Positions 25,620 to 36,554 of a stretch of 64,000 nucleotides of DNA are shown in pieces. The notes below the pieces were generated by a model. That model saw only the letters and a list, made by a program, of their open reading frames with translations, did not search any database and was not told where the DNA came from. A program made the translations under genes and the position numbers. The DNA comes from Mariprofundus sp. KV (GTDB taxonomy: Bacteria; Pseudomonadota; Zetaproteobacteria; Mariprofundales; Mariprofundaceae). The DNA is taken from positions 124,001 to 188,000 of the forward strand of contig NZ_VWNB01000003.1 in the NCBI RefSeq assembly GCF_013387475.1, given 5' to 3'. The first letter of the stretch is position 1. Each line of letters begins with the position of its first letter.

Positions 25620-26075
25620 TTAGTCTTTAATCTGACGCAAATGATCTTGCAGTCCGCGCAGGGCCAGTTGGTAAGAGGCGGCTCCAAAGCCTGCCACAAT
25701 GCCTGTAGCGGCAGCTGCAAGCATGGAGTGGTGACGGAACTCCTCGCGACGATGGATATTGGAGAGGTGTACCTCAATAAACGGGATGTTGATAGCCAGC
25801 ATGGCATCACGGAGTGCAATACTGGTGTGGGTGTAAGCAGCCGGATTGATAACAATACCATCGATATGGTCACTGGCAGCCTGATGAATGCGATCCACCA
25901 GCTCTCCTTCGTGATTGCTCTGAAAGGTTGAAATCTCAACGCCAAGGCTGTCGCCGAGATCGATTAGTGACTGGTTGATATCAGCGAGTGTGACATGACC
26001 GTAGTGGCCGGGTTCACGGGTGCCGAGAAGGTTCAGGTTGGGTCCATGCAGGACAAGGATGCGCAGGTTTTTCAT
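25620..26075 (-). CDS. aroQ: 3-dehydroquinate dehydratase, type II
   Basis: Shikimate-pathway enzyme, dodecameric type II. About 151 residues. Visible are [16 protein letters not shown] with the downstream catalytic Tyr (GHYG), the [15 protein letters not shown] loop and [17 protein letters not shown] with the catalytic His. The start at 26075 is chosen because its ATG overlaps the stop of the upstream TPR-like gene (ATGA) and gives the normal N-terminus; the in-frame codon at 26096 lies inside that gene. Confidence 0.95.
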   Translation of the reverse strand: MKNLRILVLHGPNLNLLGTREPGHYGHVTLADINQSLIDLGDSLGVEISTFQSNHEGELVDRIHQAASDHIDGIVINPAAYTHTSIALRDAMLAINIPFIEVHLSNIHRREEFRHHSMLAAAATGIVAGFGAASYQLALRGLQDHLRQIKD

Positions 26076-26572
26076 GAGTTGGTCTCTCTCTCCCATTCAT
26101 GTTTAAGTGTTTGTAGAGAAGCATCTTCGGGCTGGCGCATCATGAGCAGGCCAAGCATCTCGATGGCATGCTCTTTTTCGCCCTGCTGCCAGAGTAGTCT
26201 GGCCAGTGTAGTCGATGCGGCTGTTTGCGGCATCTGACGGGCATTCTGTAACTTTAGTGCGCGGGTGGCGCTCTCTATACCCGCTTCAATTTTTCCGAGT
26301 TTTCGCTGAATGCGAGCCAGAAGCCGCCAGGCAGAGGTTTCAGACGGGGCAAAGGCGATCAGATCTTTAAGGATATGCTCAGCAGCATCGAGATCGCGCC
26401 TGCTGATCGCCGCTTTGGCCGCATCCATGCCGTCTGCGACACCGTGCCAGTTGGCAGGCACCGGGACTGACTTCGCTATTAACTGCCGGGTATTGGGTGT
26501 GCTGGCGCTTGCTGTTAGCATACGGCTCACACTAAGTGTTCGCATATAGCCGGTCAATCGGGATGAATGCAT
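26072..26572 (-). CDS. TPR-like helical protein, function unknown
   Basis: 166 residues without a clear signal peptide. Residues 50-160 show three TPR-like helix pairs ([55 protein letters not shown]). It leads the aroQ-accB-accC operon, coupled to aroQ by an ATGA overlap. It may begin at the downstream ATG at 26545. The role is unknown, and nothing beyond the repeat fold is recognisable. Confidence 0.7.
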   Translation of the reverse strand: MHSSRLTGYMRTLSVSRMLTASASTPNTRQLIAKSVPVPANWHGVADGMDAAKAAISRRDLDAAEHILKDLIAFAPSETSAWRLLARIQRKLGKIEAGIESATRALKLQNARQMPQTAASTTLARLLWQQGEKEHAIEMLGLLMMRQPEDASLQTLKHEWERETNS

Positions 26573-26649
26573 AAACGGGTTGAAAAAGATCGATTCTGGT
26601 TAAAAAACGATCATTACGATTGGTTTTTGAGGATTTTAGAGGGGCTTGC

Positions 26650-26859
26650 ATGTCTGAAGAGATTACCATCCATATTAATGGCGAAGACCGGGTTGTGCAG
26701 GCAGCCACCCTCAGTGAGCTGGTGGCCGAGATGGGGCTGGAGAAGCGTATGATTGCCATTGAGTGCAATCTCGAGGTGGTTCCCAGAAGCCGGTATGAGA
26801 GCACTGCTCTGAAACATGGTGACCGCATTGAACTGGTTCACATGATTGGCGGCGGTTGA
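26650..26859 (+). CDS. thiS: Sulfur carrier protein ThiS
   Basis: A 69-residue ubiquitin-fold sulfur carrier for thiamine thiazole synthesis, ending in the required C-terminal Gly-Gly (MIGGG). Motifs seen are ITIHINGEDR and LKHGDRIELVHMIGGG. The ATG at 26650 has GAGGGG 5 bases upstream; the in-frame TTG at 26620 is rejected. It is followed by thiG, its enzymatic partner. No TPP riboswitch motif was seen before it. Confidence 0.93.
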   Translation: MSEEITIHINGEDRVVQAATLSELVAEMGLEKRMIAIECNLEVVPRSRYESTALKHGDRIELVHMIGGG

Positions 26860-26964
26860 TTTTTTACTGATAACGTATGGGATGTCTCGTCCTTGTGCAT
26901 GCGCAAAAGAGAAATAGTTGTGACGTTTTCCCGTACAGATTGTGCGGAAGGGGAGTTTGATTCG

Positions 26965-27744
26965 ATGTCTGATGATATGTTTAAAGTAGGTAGCCATGAG
27001 TTCAGATCACGGCTCATTGTAGGTTCCGGAAAATATAAAGATTTTCAGACCACCAAAGATGCGACTGAAGCATCAGAGGCTGAGATGATCACAGTGGCTG
27101 TTCGTCGTGTGAATATTACCGATCCTGGCAAAGAGAACCTGCTCGACTATATCGATCCAAAAAAATATACCATTCTGCCTAATACGGCTGGCTGCTTTAA
27201 CGCCGATGATGCTGTGCGTACCCTGCGTCTGGCTCGTGAAGCCGGTGGCTGGAACCTTGTAAAGCTGGAAGTGCTCGGTGATACACAGACCCTTTATCCC
27301 AATGTGGTTGAGACCATCAAAGCGGCCGAGATACTGGTGGCAGAGGGTTTTGAGGTGATGGTCTACACCAATGATGATCCGATTGTGGCTACACGTCTGG
27401 AGGAGATCGGTTGTGTGGCGGTGATGCCGCTGGGTAATCCGATCGGTTCCGGTCGTGGCCTTGCCAATCCGTTTAATATTCGCGTGATCAAAGAGCGTGC
27501 GAATGTTCCGATTGTGGTGGATGCCGGAATCGGTACTGCTTCTGATGCTGCCAAATCGATGGAGCTCGGTGCAGATGCGGTACTGATCAATACCGCTATT
27601 GCCGAAGCCAAAGATGAGTGCCTGATGGCCAAAGCGATGCGTGATGCAGTCAGGGCAGGGCGTCAGGCCTATCTGGCCGGTCGTATGCCAAAACGCGCCT
27701 TCGCCAGCGCGTCATCGCCAACTGAAGGTTATATCTGGGATTAA
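26965..27744 (+). CDS. thiG: Thiazole synthase
   Basis: Forms the thiazole phosphate ring of thiamine from deoxyxylulose phosphate, dehydroglycine/iminoglycine and ThiS thiocarboxylate. 259 residues from the chosen start, the usual length; the longer frame from 26893 adds an unusual N-terminal tail. GGGGAG lies 9 bases before ATG 26965. Signatures are [22 protein letters not shown] with the Schiff-base Lys, [20 protein letters not shown] and [20 protein letters not shown]. It lies 105 bases after thiS, probably in one transcript. Confidence 0.96.
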   Translation: MSDDMFKVGSHEFRSRLIVGSGKYKDFQTTKDATEASEAEMITVAVRRVNITDPGKENLLDYIDPKKYTILPNTAGCFNADDAVRTLRLAREAGGWNLVKLEVLGDTQTLYPNVVETIKAAEILVAEGFEVMVYTNDDPIVATRLEEIGCVAVMPLGNPIGSGRGLANPFNIRVIKERANVPIVVDAGIGTASDAAKSMELGADAVLINTAIAEAKDECLMAKAMRDAVRAGRQAYLAGRMPKRAFASASSPTEGYIWD

Positions 27745-27757
27745 ATAAATCAGAGAC

Positions 27758-27900
27758 TGATTTGCGCAGACAAACACAGATAGTCTGCTTTGATCAGTAA
27801 ATACGATAGAAATTGAGTGGAAGGATCAGGTGATATCGTTTTTGATAGTAATCTTGTTCATCAGCGATAATCTGCGTCCATCTGTGTCCAAAAAGGAATT
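27758..27900. repeat. Possible small element bounded by CACAGAT-type units
   Basis: The thiG-hemE gap starts with a GCGCAGAC-AA-ACACAGAT unit (about 27765-27782) and ends with its inverted counterpart ATCTGCGT-CC-ATCTGTGT (about 27870-27889). No gene lies inside. The inverted ends suggest a small non-autonomous repeat or the edge of a dispersed spacer family. The evidence is only the two sequence units. Confidence 0.35.
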
Positions 27901-27903
27901 GAA

Positions 27904-28971
27904 ATGACTGAATTGAAAAATGATCTGTTTTTGCGCGCATGCCTGCGCCAGGATGTTGAGCGTACACCGGTATGGATGATGCGCCAGGCGGGGCGTTACC
28001 TTGCTGAATACCGTGCAACCAGGGCTCGTGCCGGCGGTTTTTTGAATCTCTGCCGCTCACCAGAGCTCTGCAGTGAAGTGACACTGCAGCCGATTGATAT
28101 TCTTGATGCCGATGCTGCAATTTTATTCTCCGATATTCTGGTTGTACCTGAAGCGATGGGGATGGAGCTCACCTTCGGTGTCGGTGAGGGGCCGAAGTTC
28201 CCTGATCCGATCACCTGTCGTGCTGATGTTGAGAAGTTGCCGGTACTGGATGATCCGAGCAAAGAGCTCGGTTATGTGATGGATGCGGTAAGTACCATTC
28301 GTCGTGATCTCAATGGTCGCGTACCTCTGATCGGTTTTGCCGGTTCTCCGTGGACACTGGCGACCTACATGGTTGAAGGTGGCGGCTCCAAGAACTTCTC
28401 CAAAGTCAAAGCGATGGCATTCAATGAGCCGGAAACGATGCATCTGCTGCTTGAAAAGCTGGCGGACTCTGTTGCGGCTTATCTCAATGGTCAGATTGCC
28501 AGTGGCGCTCAGGCTGTTCAGATCTTCGATACCTGGGGCGGCATCCTTAATACCCGTGATTACAAAGAGTTCTCCCTGCAGTATATGCAGAGAATCGTTT
28601 CACAGCTCACCCGTGAAAACGAAGGGCGCAGGGTTCCTGTGATTCTCTACTCCAAGGGGGGCATGGGATGGCTGGAAGCGATGGCTGATACCGGTTGCGA
28701 TGTGCTGGGACTGGACTGGTCGATTGATATCGATGAGGCGCGTCGCCGTGTGGGTGACAGGGTGGCACTACAGGGTAATATGGATCCGACCATGTTGTAT
28801 GCCAAACCGGAACGCATACGCGCCGAGGTGAAGGATATTCTGGCCAGGTTCGGTCATGGCAATGGCCATGTGTTTAATCTCGGTCACGGCATCACCCCCG
28901 ATGTGCCGCCTGAGCATGCTATTGAGTTTTTCAAGGCTGTTCGCGAAGAGTCTGTTCAGTACCACAGATAA
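27904..28971 (+). CDS. hemE: Uroporphyrinogen decarboxylase
   Basis: Converts uroporphyrinogen III to coproporphyrinogen III in haem synthesis. 355 residues, full length. The N-terminal [18 protein letters not shown], the catalytic Asp in [29 protein letters not shown] and the final [16 protein letters not shown] are all classical. AAGGAATTGAA precedes the ATG. A strong terminator follows. Confidence 0.97.
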   Translation: MTELKNDLFLRACLRQDVERTPVWMMRQAGRYLAEYRATRARAGGFLNLCRSPELCSEVTLQPIDILDADAAILFSDILVVPEAMGMELTFGVGEGPKFPDPITCRADVEKLPVLDDPSKELGYVMDAVSTIRRDLNGRVPLIGFAGSPWTLATYMVEGGGSKNFSKVKAMAFNEPETMHLLLEKLADSVAAYLNGQIASGAQAVQIFDTWGGILNTRDYKEFSLQYMQRIVSQLTRENEGRRVPVILYSKGGMGWLEAMADTGCDVLGLDWSIDIDEARRRVGDRVALQGNMDPTMLYAKPERIRAEVKDILARFGHGNGHVFNLGHGITPDVPPEHAIEFFKAVREESVQYHR

Positions 28972-28988
28972 CAGACTTTCGTGCACTT

Positions 28989-29019
28989 AAAAAAGGCTGC
29001 TCTCTGAGCAGCCTTTTTT
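28989..29019 (+). terminator. Intrinsic terminator after hemE
   Basis: A 14-bp inverted repeat (28989-29002 with 29006-29019), loop of 3, ending in a run of six T. Confidence 0.9.
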
Positions 29020-29094
29020 GTTTACTGCCATGCTATTCAGATGCATGCTTAGGAGTAGTGCTTAATAGTATTTGAGCGAGGTGGATGTCTGGAG

Positions 29095-31602
29095 ATGGTG
29101 AAGAGCAAAGAGGTTGCTGAAATGTCACCGCTGCAAACGGCAATAAAGGCCGAACAGCTCTCGCTTCTGTTTAAGGCGATGGCCTCATCTTCCTTTGCAG
29201 CTACCATTAACGCAGCCATTTTAACGTTCATGCTGTGGGATGTTATCAGGCACGACTATCTGATCGGATGGCTCACAGTTCTGCTGCTTGCCACATTCGG
29301 CAGGTTGCTTCTTAGTCACTTTTATCAACGTGATCAGGCTAAAGTCGAAAATAGTCATCGTTGGGGTAGCTATTTTTCGGCAGGAACAATTCTGGCTGGC
29401 ATCTGCTGGGGTTCTGCATCGCTACTTCTGTTTGCCAGTCAGTCTGTTGTTCATCAGGTATTTCTGGCTTTTGTTGTAGGTGGTATGGGCGCCGGAGCGA
29501 TCACCTCACTGTCACCACAGAAACTTCCTATTCTCACTTTTCTCTCGCTGACTGTTTTACCTCTCTCTCTGCGCTTTGTTATCGAGGCAACACCTATGGC
29601 CTATGCCATGGGTTTTATGCTTTTCCTGTTTTGGATCATTCTGGTGATCAGTTCGCTAAGGATTCACCACAATTTCACACAAAACATCTCCCTGCGACTT
29701 GAGAGTCAGCGTCAGAGAGATGAGCTGGAAAAGAGCGAAAACCGATTCAGAGAGCTGTTTGAGAACAATCGGTGTGTGGAGCTGATTATCGATCCCGATG
29801 ATGGAGCTATCATTGCAGCAAACAGGGCTGCAGAAGCTTTCTACGGTTACAGTCTGGATCAACTTCTGACGATGACTATCTCAGATATTAACATGCTCTC
29901 TCATGCCGAGGTCGCAGCTGAGATGCAGCAGGCGAAATCAGAGGGACGGAATCACTTCATCTTTCAACACAGGCTTGCTTCTGGTGAAGAGAGGGATGTT
30001 GAGGTCTATTCAGGGCCTCTGCACTGGAATGGCAAGAAGGTTCTCTATTCGATTATCCATGACATTACTGCCCGTGTAAAAGCTGAAGATCAACTGCGTA
30101 AACTCTCTCAGGCCATTGAACAGGCTGGTGAATCGATAGTGATTACCGACAGAGAGGGGATCATTGAATATGTGAATCCTGCATTTTCACTCATCACCGG
30201 GCATGCTGCTGAAGATGTGATGGGGGAGAGTCCCAGGCTTCTTAAGAGTGGCAGGCAGAGTTTGGCATTTTATGAGGAGTTGTGGCAGACGATACTCAGT
30301 GGCGAGGTGTGGAAGCGTACACTGATTGAAAGGCGCAAAGATGGCAGCCTCTATCCGGCATCGATGTCGATTGCTCCGATCTTCAATGAGGAGCATGAAA
30401 TTACCCACTTTGTCGGTATCCAGCAGGATATGAGTGACCATCAGGAGCTGGAGAATAAATTCCGGCAGGCGCAGAAGATGGAGGCAATTGGCACGCTTGT
30501 GGGCGGTATAGCCCATGACTTTAACAATATGCTGGGAGGCATGACCGGCAACCTCTATCTGGCCAAAAAACGGATGGGCGATTTTCCTGATGTGGTGCAC
30601 CGTCTGGAGGTAGTAGAGAGCCTGAGTTACAGGGCTTCGGATATGATCAAGCAGCTGCTGATGTTTGCACGTAAAGGTGTGCTGGAGATGCGACCTTTTG
30701 GCCTGACCTCATTTATCAAAGAGGTATCCAAGATCAATGAGGTTAGTATCCCGGAAAACATCACCTTCAAGACCCATTTTTGCCAGGAAGAGTTGGTGGT
30801 GAACGGTGATGCGACTCAGCTGCATCAGGCCTTGATCAATCTTCTTAACAATGCCCGCGATGCAGTGGCTAAGGTTGCTGAACCACAGGTTTCTCTTTCC
30901 CTTGATGAGTTTGAGGCGGATGCAGCTTTTAAACATCTCTACCCATCCATGAGTGGAACGCTGTTTGCAAGGCTGACGGTCAGTGATAACGGCTGTGGTA
31001 TCAACAAAGAGGAGCAGGAGCATATCTTCGAACCGTTTTATACATCCAAGGAGGTCGGTACAGGCACCGGACTTGGCCTGGCCATGGTGTATGGTGCTAT
31101 TGAAAGTCATGGTGGCATTGTTGACGTGGAGAGTTCACCCGGTGAGGGCTCCTCATTTTACATCTATCTGCCACTGCTGGAGGAGAAGCAGTCTGTAACC
31201 AGCCCTGAAGATAGTGACGCCATTATTAGTGGTCGGGGTGAGACCATTCTTGTAGTCGATGACAATGCCGACATTCGAAAGAGTACCAAAGAGGTGCTGG
31301 AGAGCATCGGCTACAAAGTCCTGGAGGCATCGGATGGTCTGGAGGCTGTAGAGATATTTGCTGCTAGCCACAGGAGTATTGCATGTGTCCTGATGGATGT
31401 GGTGATGCCTCGACTTGGTGGCGTAAAAGCGGTGGAGCGCATGTGCACTATTGATCCGGATGTGAATGTTATTTTTACGACCGGTTACGACAAAGAGGAC
31501 GCACTAAAGGGTGAGATGCCATCCGCTGATTATCTGATTCTCTCCAAACCGTGCCATATTGAGATGCTGAGCAGGGTGATTCGGGAACAGCTGGACGGTT
31601 AA
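29095..31602 (+). CDS. Membrane hybrid histidine kinase (6TM-PAS-PAS-HisKA-HATPase-REC)
   Basis: 835 residues. Residues 30-192 hold about six membrane segments in a MASE-like arrangement. Two PAS domains follow (about 215-335 and 340-455; EYVNPAFSLITG). The kinase core has the H-box GIAHDFNN with phospho-acceptor His474, an N-box LINLLNNARDA and a G-box [15 protein letters not shown]-terminal receiver carries Asp768 in LMDVVMP. No output domain or separate regulator is adjacent, so signal flow needs a distant phosphotransfer partner. ATG 29122 has the better ribosome site (AGAGG). It shares core wording with the kinases at 32081 and 37165. Confidence 0.9.
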   Translation: MVKSKEVAEMSPLQTAIKAEQLSLLFKAMASSSFAATINAAILTFMLWDVIRHDYLIGWLTVLLLATFGRLLLSHFYQRDQAKVENSHRWGSYFSAGTILAGICWGSASLLLFASQSVVHQVFLAFVVGGMGAGAITSLSPQKLPILTFLSLTVLPLSLRFVIEATPMAYAMGFMLFLFWIILVISSLRIHHNFTQNISLRLESQRQRDELEKSENRFRELFENNRCVELIIDPDDGAIIAANRAAEAFYGYSLDQLLTMTISDINMLSHAEVAAEMQQAKSEGRNHFIFQHRLASGEERDVEVYSGPLHWNGKKVLYSIIHDITARVKAEDQLRKLSQAIEQAGESIVITDREGIIEYVNPAFSLITGHAAEDVMGESPRLLKSGRQSLAFYEELWQTILSGEVWKRTLIERRKDGSLYPASMSIAPIFNEEHEITHFVGIQQDMSDHQELENKFRQAQKMEAIGTLVGGIAHDFNNMLGGMTGNLYLAKKRMGDFPDVVHRLEVVESLSYRASDMIKQLLMFARKGVLEMRPFGLTSFIKEVSKINEVSIPENITFKTHFCQEELVVNGDATQLHQALINLLNNARDAVAKVAEPQVSLSLDEFEADAAFKHLYPSMSGTLFARLTVSDNGCGINKEEQEHIFEPFYTSKEVGTGTGLGLAMVYGAIESHGGIVDVESSPGEGSSFYIYLPLLEEKQSVTSPEDSDAIISGRGETILVVDDNADIRKSTKEVLESIGYKVLEASDGLEAVEIFAASHRSIACVLMDVVMPRLGGVKAVERMCTIDPDVNVIFTTGYDKEDALKGEMPSADYLILSKPCHIEMLSRVIREQLDG

Positions 31603-31632
31603 CGGTTCAGGATTGCCAGATTAGCCAGCCAG

Positions 31633-31986
31633 TCACTCATCAGCAGTTCCAATCTCATCATTCACATCTTCAATCAGGCAGCGAATCTCTTCGATTGCAC
31701 CTGTGTTGCCTGATTCAACAAGGCCGATGATGAAACTTTCTATGGTGCGCGGCAGCAGGGTGGGCTCATCCACCGGGCCGCGAGAGTAGAGGATAAAGCC
31801 GTTGAGAAAGGCCTCAAACTGCTCATCGGAAAGCTTTTCGTAGTTCTTGTTTTGTGATCCGGCCATGAAGGCCTTGATCTGGCTGCTGCTGAATTCAAAG
31901 CCGCCCAGCTCGAAAATCTCTTTAATCTCGAAATGTTTCAGATTGTTGGCAATGGTGATTTTTTTGAGGATTGCATTATTTTTCAT
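31633..31986 (-). CDS. DUF1456 (YehS-like) family protein
   Basis: 117 residues. The sequence IFELGGFEFSSSQIKAFMAG and FEAFLNGFILYSRGP corresponds to one DUF1456 repeat; E. coli YehS has two and is longer (about 156). The remaining C-terminus is acidic and helical. No biochemical role is established. It stands alone between two kinase genes. Confidence 0.7.
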   Translation of the reverse strand: MKNNAILKKITIANNLKHFEIKEIFELGGFEFSSSQIKAFMAGSQNKNYEKLSDEQFEAFLNGFILYSRGPVDEPTLLPRTIESFIIGLVESGNTGAIEEIRCLIEDVNDEIGTADE

Positions 31987-32080
31987 GTCCCAAGCGTAAC
32001 CACTCTGGTTATACGAAGGCCAGCAATTTCTATCCCGGCGATGCTATAGCCGCGCCTGCTTGTGGCGCTTATTGGCACGG

Positions 32081-34369
32081 TTAGGATTGAAGCATTGCAT
32101 GCATCATCTGACTTAGTCCGATAAGTGAATAGGGTTTGGTCAGAATGTGACAGTTCTCAATCTCCTCTGAGGCTGGAGAAACGTGCTCCTGATCATAACC
32201 AGTGGCGAGGATGATAGGGATCTGTCCATTCATTTTGCGAATTTCTCTGGCCAGCTCCAACCCACCGATACCGGGCATGACAATATCTGAAAGAATGAGA
32301 TCAATGTGATCTTGATGCTCCAGATATTGTGATAGTGCATCCTCACCATTGCTGGCCGTGAAAACTTTGTAGCCCAGTTCATGTAATACATCAGCCGTGG
32401 TCAGTCGCAGGCTCTCTTCATCATCGACCAGAAGAACGCGTTGCCCGTTGCCTCGTATAGCCTGTGAAGTCTCTACCTGATCGATATTGACCTCTGACTG
32501 CACCAGCGGCAGATAGATATGAAATGTTGTACCTCGCTCCGGCGAACTTTCTACCTGAAGTTGACCGCCATGCCTTTGAATAGAGCCATACACCATCGCC
32601 AGTCCAAGCCCGGTGCCCTTGCCGGGCCCTTTGGTTGTGAAAAACGGGTCGAAAATAGCCTCAATATGCTTTTTCTTGATGCCACTGCCATTGTCCCGAA
32701 CAGTGATTTTAGCGAATTGTTCAGAATGGGCTTGTGGATATTGCTGTCTGAAAGCATCCGTGGCCTGAAACTTTTGCAGGCTCCAGATGATCTCAGGCTT
32801 CTTGACCTGTTCAAGGGCATCAATGGCGTTGTTGGAGAGGTTGATCATCACCTGTTGTAGCTGGGTGGCATCGGCATCGATATTAAGTTGTTCATCACAG
32901 ATGCTCAGGTGATGGTGAATGCTTTCAGGAATGGTGCTTTTAGCGAGTGTAAAACCCTCTTTAATTAACTTGTTGAGATTGATGGTTTCAATTTCAACAA
33001 TATCTTTTTTGGCAAATGTGAGCAGCTGATTGACTACACCACTGGCCTGTTCACTCAGCGCTGCAATGGTGTTCAACCTGTTGTTGAGTGCTTGTGGATC
33101 ATGAAGGTTTCTAAGAGCTAAAAAGATATTCCCCTGCACAGCCGCCAGCATGTTGTTGAAGTCATGGGCGATGCCACCTACCAGAGTACCCATCGACTCC
33201 ATCTTCTGTGCCTGAAGCAGCTGGTTTTCCATCTGCTTGAGCTCAGTAATGTCTTTCTGAATAGAGACATAGTGGATGATCTCATGCTGTGCATTGAATA
33301 CCGGAGCAATAGAGATCATGGCCGGATAAAAACTGCCATCCTTGCGGCGGTCGATCAGTGTGCCCTCCCAGTTATGGCCTGCTGAAATGGCCTGCCAGAG
33401 TTCATGGTAGATGGCCGGATCCTGTGCGTCGCTTTTAAGTATGGAGGTGGGCTGGCCGACAGCCTCATGAAATGCGTAACCTGTATTCTGGATAAAGGCG
33501 GGATTGACGTATTCAATTAGCCCATTCGGATCTGTAATGATGATGCCTTCACCAGCCTGCTGCAGAGCCTGTGACAGCTTACTCAACTCTTTCTGCTGGG
33601 CGGCTATCTCCTGCTGAGCCTGTTTACGTTCACTGATATCTGTACAGAAAACGAAAAACATGCCGTCATTGTTGGGAAGATAGGTAGTGGCAACCTCTAC
33701 TGGCCAGAGCTCACCCTGTCTGGTTCGGTGCCAGGTCTCAAAACGGTCATGCCCGGTGCGGATGATTTTCTCGATATGCCGCTTCGTCTCTTCAGAGGAT
33801 TCATTGGCCTCAAGATCCGATATGTGCATGCTAAGCAGCTCTTTCCTGCTGTAACCGGAGCGTTGGATATAGGCTTCATTGACATCAACAAGGCGCCCCT
33901 GGTTATCGGCTTGCCAGAAACCATCAGCTGAGGTTTTTAGCAGAGTGCTATACATCCGCTCTTTCTCATCCAGTGCTGCATGCATTTTTTTGCGTTCTGA
34001 GATATCCCGCACAATGCAGAGAGAGAGGATTTCATTGTCGACATTTACCATGCGCGCACTGATTTCGATCGGCATCACGGAGCCATCTCTGCGATAGTGG
34101 GCTGTTTCGAAAACGGCATGACCATTTTGAATAATCTCTTCCATTCGTTGGGGGACTTTGGCTGCAAACTCCGGCGGATCGAGTTGCTTGACGGATTTGC
34201 CGATTACCTCCTGTTTTTCATATCCCAGTCGCAGATGAAAGGCAGGATTGCACTCAATAATTGTCCCCTCAGTATTGACGATGATGACTCCGTCATTGAT
34301 CACCTCAAAGAGCAGCGTGTTTAACTCGCTGATGGAATCAAACTGTGGTTGTTTGTCATCCTTTCGCAT
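32081..34369 (-). CDS. Soluble hybrid histidine kinase (3 PAS-HisKA-HATPase-REC)
   Basis: About 762 residues from the chosen ATG (787 from an upstream in-frame codon at 34444). No membrane segment. Three PAS domains (about 15-130, 135-255 and 270-385 from this start) are followed by GIAHDFNN with His402, N-box [13 protein letters not shown]-box [13 protein letters not shown], and a receiver with Asp695 in LILSDIVMP. The third PAS and the kinase core closely resemble those of the kinases at 29095 and 37165, indicating paralogy. The start is a judgement: CAGGGA lies 6 bases before 34369. Confidence 0.88.
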   Translation of the reverse strand: MRKDDKQPQFDSISELNTLLFEVINDGVIIVNTEGTIIECNPAFHLRLGYEKQEVIGKSVKQLDPPEFAAKVPQRMEEIIQNGHAVFETAHYRRDGSVMPIEISARMVNVDNEILSLCIVRDISERKKMHAALDEKERMYSTLLKTSADGFWQADNQGRLVDVNEAYIQRSGYSRKELLSMHISDLEANESSEETKRHIEKIIRTGHDRFETWHRTRQGELWPVEVATTYLPNNDGMFFVFCTDISERKQAQQEIAAQQKELSKLSQALQQAGEGIIITDPNGLIEYVNPAFIQNTGYAFHEAVGQPTSILKSDAQDPAIYHELWQAISAGHNWEGTLIDRRKDGSFYPAMISIAPVFNAQHEIIHYVSIQKDITELKQMENQLLQAQKMESMGTLVGGIAHDFNNMLAAVQGNIFLALRNLHDPQALNNRLNTIAALSEQASGVVNQLLTFAKKDIVEIETINLNKLIKEGFTLAKSTIPESIHHHLSICDEQLNIDADATQLQQVMINLSNNAIDALEQVKKPEIIWSLQKFQATDAFRQQYPQAHSEQFAKITVRDNGSGIKKKHIEAIFDPFFTTKGPGKGTGLGLAMVYGSIQRHGGQLQVESSPERGTTFHIYLPLVQSEVNIDQVETSQAIRGNGQRVLLVDDEESLRLTTADVLHELGYKVFTASNGEDALSQYLEHQDHIDLILSDIVMPGIGGLELAREIRKMNGQIPIILATGYDQEHVSPASEEIENCHILTKPYSLIGLSQMMHAMLQS

Positions 34370-34555
34370 GTGTTGTCCCTGTGACTTCCATGTGTTGGTC
34401 GGCATCCATTCACTATGGTTGCCAAAGTTTACAGATACAAGCAAATTTCATGCCTTGGTTGAGGCGGATAAACCGATCAGTTATTAATTTCATGGTATAT
34501 TCATCAAGTTATAGGCACTCTTCGCGGCCGGTAATTTCCGCAGGTATATAATTAA

Positions 34556-36433
34556 ATGACTACAAATGAACAACATCAGCTCACATTCGCCGAGCTGAAT
34601 CTAAATCCCGACGTGCTTAAAGGCATTCAAGATGTCGGTTATGAGACACCATCTCCGATTCAGGCACAGACCATTCCACTGCTATTAGAGGGCAGGGATC
34701 TGGTTGGCCAGGCACAGACAGGTACAGGTAAAACCGGTGCTTTTGCGCTGCCGATGCTCTCCCATATCGATTTGACTAAAAGCTCTCCGCAGCTGCTGGT
34801 TCTGGCGCCAACACGTGAGCTGGCCATTCAGGTTGCCGAGGCATTTCAGATCTATGCCAAACATATGAAAGGCTTCCATGTTCTGCCAATTTATGGTGGC
34901 CAGAGCTATGAGATTCAGCTGCGCGCACTCAAACGCGGCGTCCATGTTGTCGTCGGCACACCCGGTCGTGTGATGGATCATATGCGTCGTGGTACACTTG
35001 ATCTTGGTGGCCTGCGCGCCCTTGTGCTCGATGAAGCAGATGAGATGCTGCGTATGGGCTTTATTGATGATGTGAAGTGGGTACTTGAGCAGACTCCGTC
35101 AAATCGTCAGATCGCGCTTTTCTCAGCCACCATGCCACCGGTTATTCGCAAGATCGCCGAGCAGCATCTGAATAACCCTGAACATGTCACCGTGAAGGTG
35201 AAAACATCCACAGCAGAAACCATTCGCCAGCGTTATCTGATTGCCAGTGGCCGCCAGAAGATGGATGCATTGACCCGTATCCTTGAGGCAGAGCCATTTG
35301 ATGGCATGATCATCTTTGTGCGCACCAAGTCGGCGACCGAAGAGATAGCTGAAAAGCTTGAAGCGCGTGGTTTCTCCGCAACAGCACTTAATGGTGATAT
35401 CACCCAGAAAACACGTGAAGCGACAGTCAACCGTCTGAAGAAGGGGCAGATCGATATTATCGTTGCCACAGACGTTGCAGCACGTGGACTGGATGTGGAT
35501 CGTATTTCGCATGTGATCAACTATGATATTCCCAACGATACTGAGCCTTATGTGCACCGTATTGGCCGTACCGGCAGGGCAGGGCGTAAGGGCGATGCGA
35601 TTCTTTTCGTAGCACCGCGTGAAAAGCGTATGCTCTATGCGATTGAGCGGGCGACCAAGCAGACCATTGAGCAGTATGTCATGCCGACAACTGAAGATAT
35701 CAATAACAAGCGCATTGATGAGTTCAAACAGCGCATCAGTGAGACGCTGGAGTCCAGTGAAGGTCTGGAGTTGTTTGCGAGCATCGTAGAGAAGTATCAG
35801 GCTGAACATGACGTTTCGGCTATTGAGATTGCAGCCGCACTGGCAAAAATGGCGCAGGGTGATAAGTCTCTGCTGCTTAAGGATCAGCCGATACGTGCAG
35901 CCCGTGAACGGGCCGAACGAAATGATTCACGCGATGAGAGCAGAGGCGAAAGAAGGCCAAGGCCTGAACGTGCTGATTCCACTGAACACGCATCAGATCG
36001 TGCACCGCGTCGAGACAAACCTGTAGCCAGAACCTTCAGCGGGCCAAAACCTGACAGGGGTATGGCGCGCTACCGTCTTGAGGTTGGTGAGATGCATGGC
36101 GTGAAGCCGGGCAATATTGTTGGTGCGATTGCCAATGAGATGGGGCTGGAGTCTGAATTTATTGATAAAATCAATATTATGGATGACCACAGTACCGTTG
36201 ATCTGCCGGAAGGTATGCCCAGTGAGCTGTTCAAACAGTTCCGTGAGATCAGGGTTGCCGGGCGTACGCTGGATGCGACCTGCCTCACTGATTCAGGTTC
36301 ACAGGGTTCAGCACCAAGGTCTCCTGCAGCCAAAAAACGTAATATCAGGCCCTCCGGTTCTCGCGGTGGTGATCGCCCTCCGCGTCGTGGTGGAGCTGCT
36401 CCTAAGGGCAGGGGTAAACCTCCTCGCAGGTGA
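34556..36433 (+). CDS. deaD: DEAD-box ATP-dependent RNA helicase, DeaD/CsdA type
   Basis: 625 residues. All helicase motifs are present: Q-motif with PSPIQAQTIP, motif I AQTGTGKTGA, Ia PTRELAIQ, II VLDEADEML, III SAT, IV IIFVRTKS, V DVAARGLDV and VI HRIGRTGRAGR. Residues about 520-590 (GVKPGNIVGAIANEMGL) are the DbpA-type RNA-binding domain, and the tail is Arg/Gly/Pro-rich and basic. This matches CsdA/DeaD, a helicase for ribosome assembly and cold-stress RNA handling. A terminator follows. Confidence 0.94.
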   Translation: MTTNEQHQLTFAELNLNPDVLKGIQDVGYETPSPIQAQTIPLLLEGRDLVGQAQTGTGKTGAFALPMLSHIDLTKSSPQLLVLAPTRELAIQVAEAFQIYAKHMKGFHVLPIYGGQSYEIQLRALKRGVHVVVGTPGRVMDHMRRGTLDLGGLRALVLDEADEMLRMGFIDDVKWVLEQTPSNRQIALFSATMPPVIRKIAEQHLNNPEHVTVKVKTSTAETIRQRYLIASGRQKMDALTRILEAEPFDGMIIFVRTKSATEEIAEKLEARGFSATALNGDITQKTREATVNRLKKGQIDIIVATDVAARGLDVDRISHVINYDIPNDTEPYVHRIGRTGRAGRKGDAILFVAPREKRMLYAIERATKQTIEQYVMPTTEDINNKRIDEFKQRISETLESSEGLELFASIVEKYQAEHDVSAIEIAAALAKMAQGDKSLLLKDQPIRAARERAERNDSRDESRGERRPRPERADSTEHASDRAPRRDKPVARTFSGPKPDRGMARYRLEVGEMHGVKPGNIVGAIANEMGLESEFIDKINIMDDHSTVDLPEGMPSELFKQFREIRVAGRTLDATCLTDSGSQGSAPRSPAAKKRNIRPSGSRGGDRPPRRGGAAPKGRGKPPRR

Positions 36434-36456
36434 TAACCCTCTTTCACATATAGAAC

Positions 36457-36487
36457 GAAAAAGCCGTCCTGACTGGGCGGCTTTTTT
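36457..36487 (+). terminator. Intrinsic terminator after deaD
   Basis: A 12-bp stem (36457-36468 with 36474-36485, one G-T pair) with loop of 5 and a long T-run. Confidence 0.85.
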
Positions 36488-36554
36488 TATTCATTTGCAG
36501 TGAAGTGTTTGCTCTTTGTCTAAATACATTTTCCTGTAGTGGTGCTCCTGCCTC

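Noticed and set aside
26573-26964. TPP riboswitch before thiS or thiG
   Set aside because: The conserved CTGAGA and ACCTGATC-type boxes were not found on either strand.
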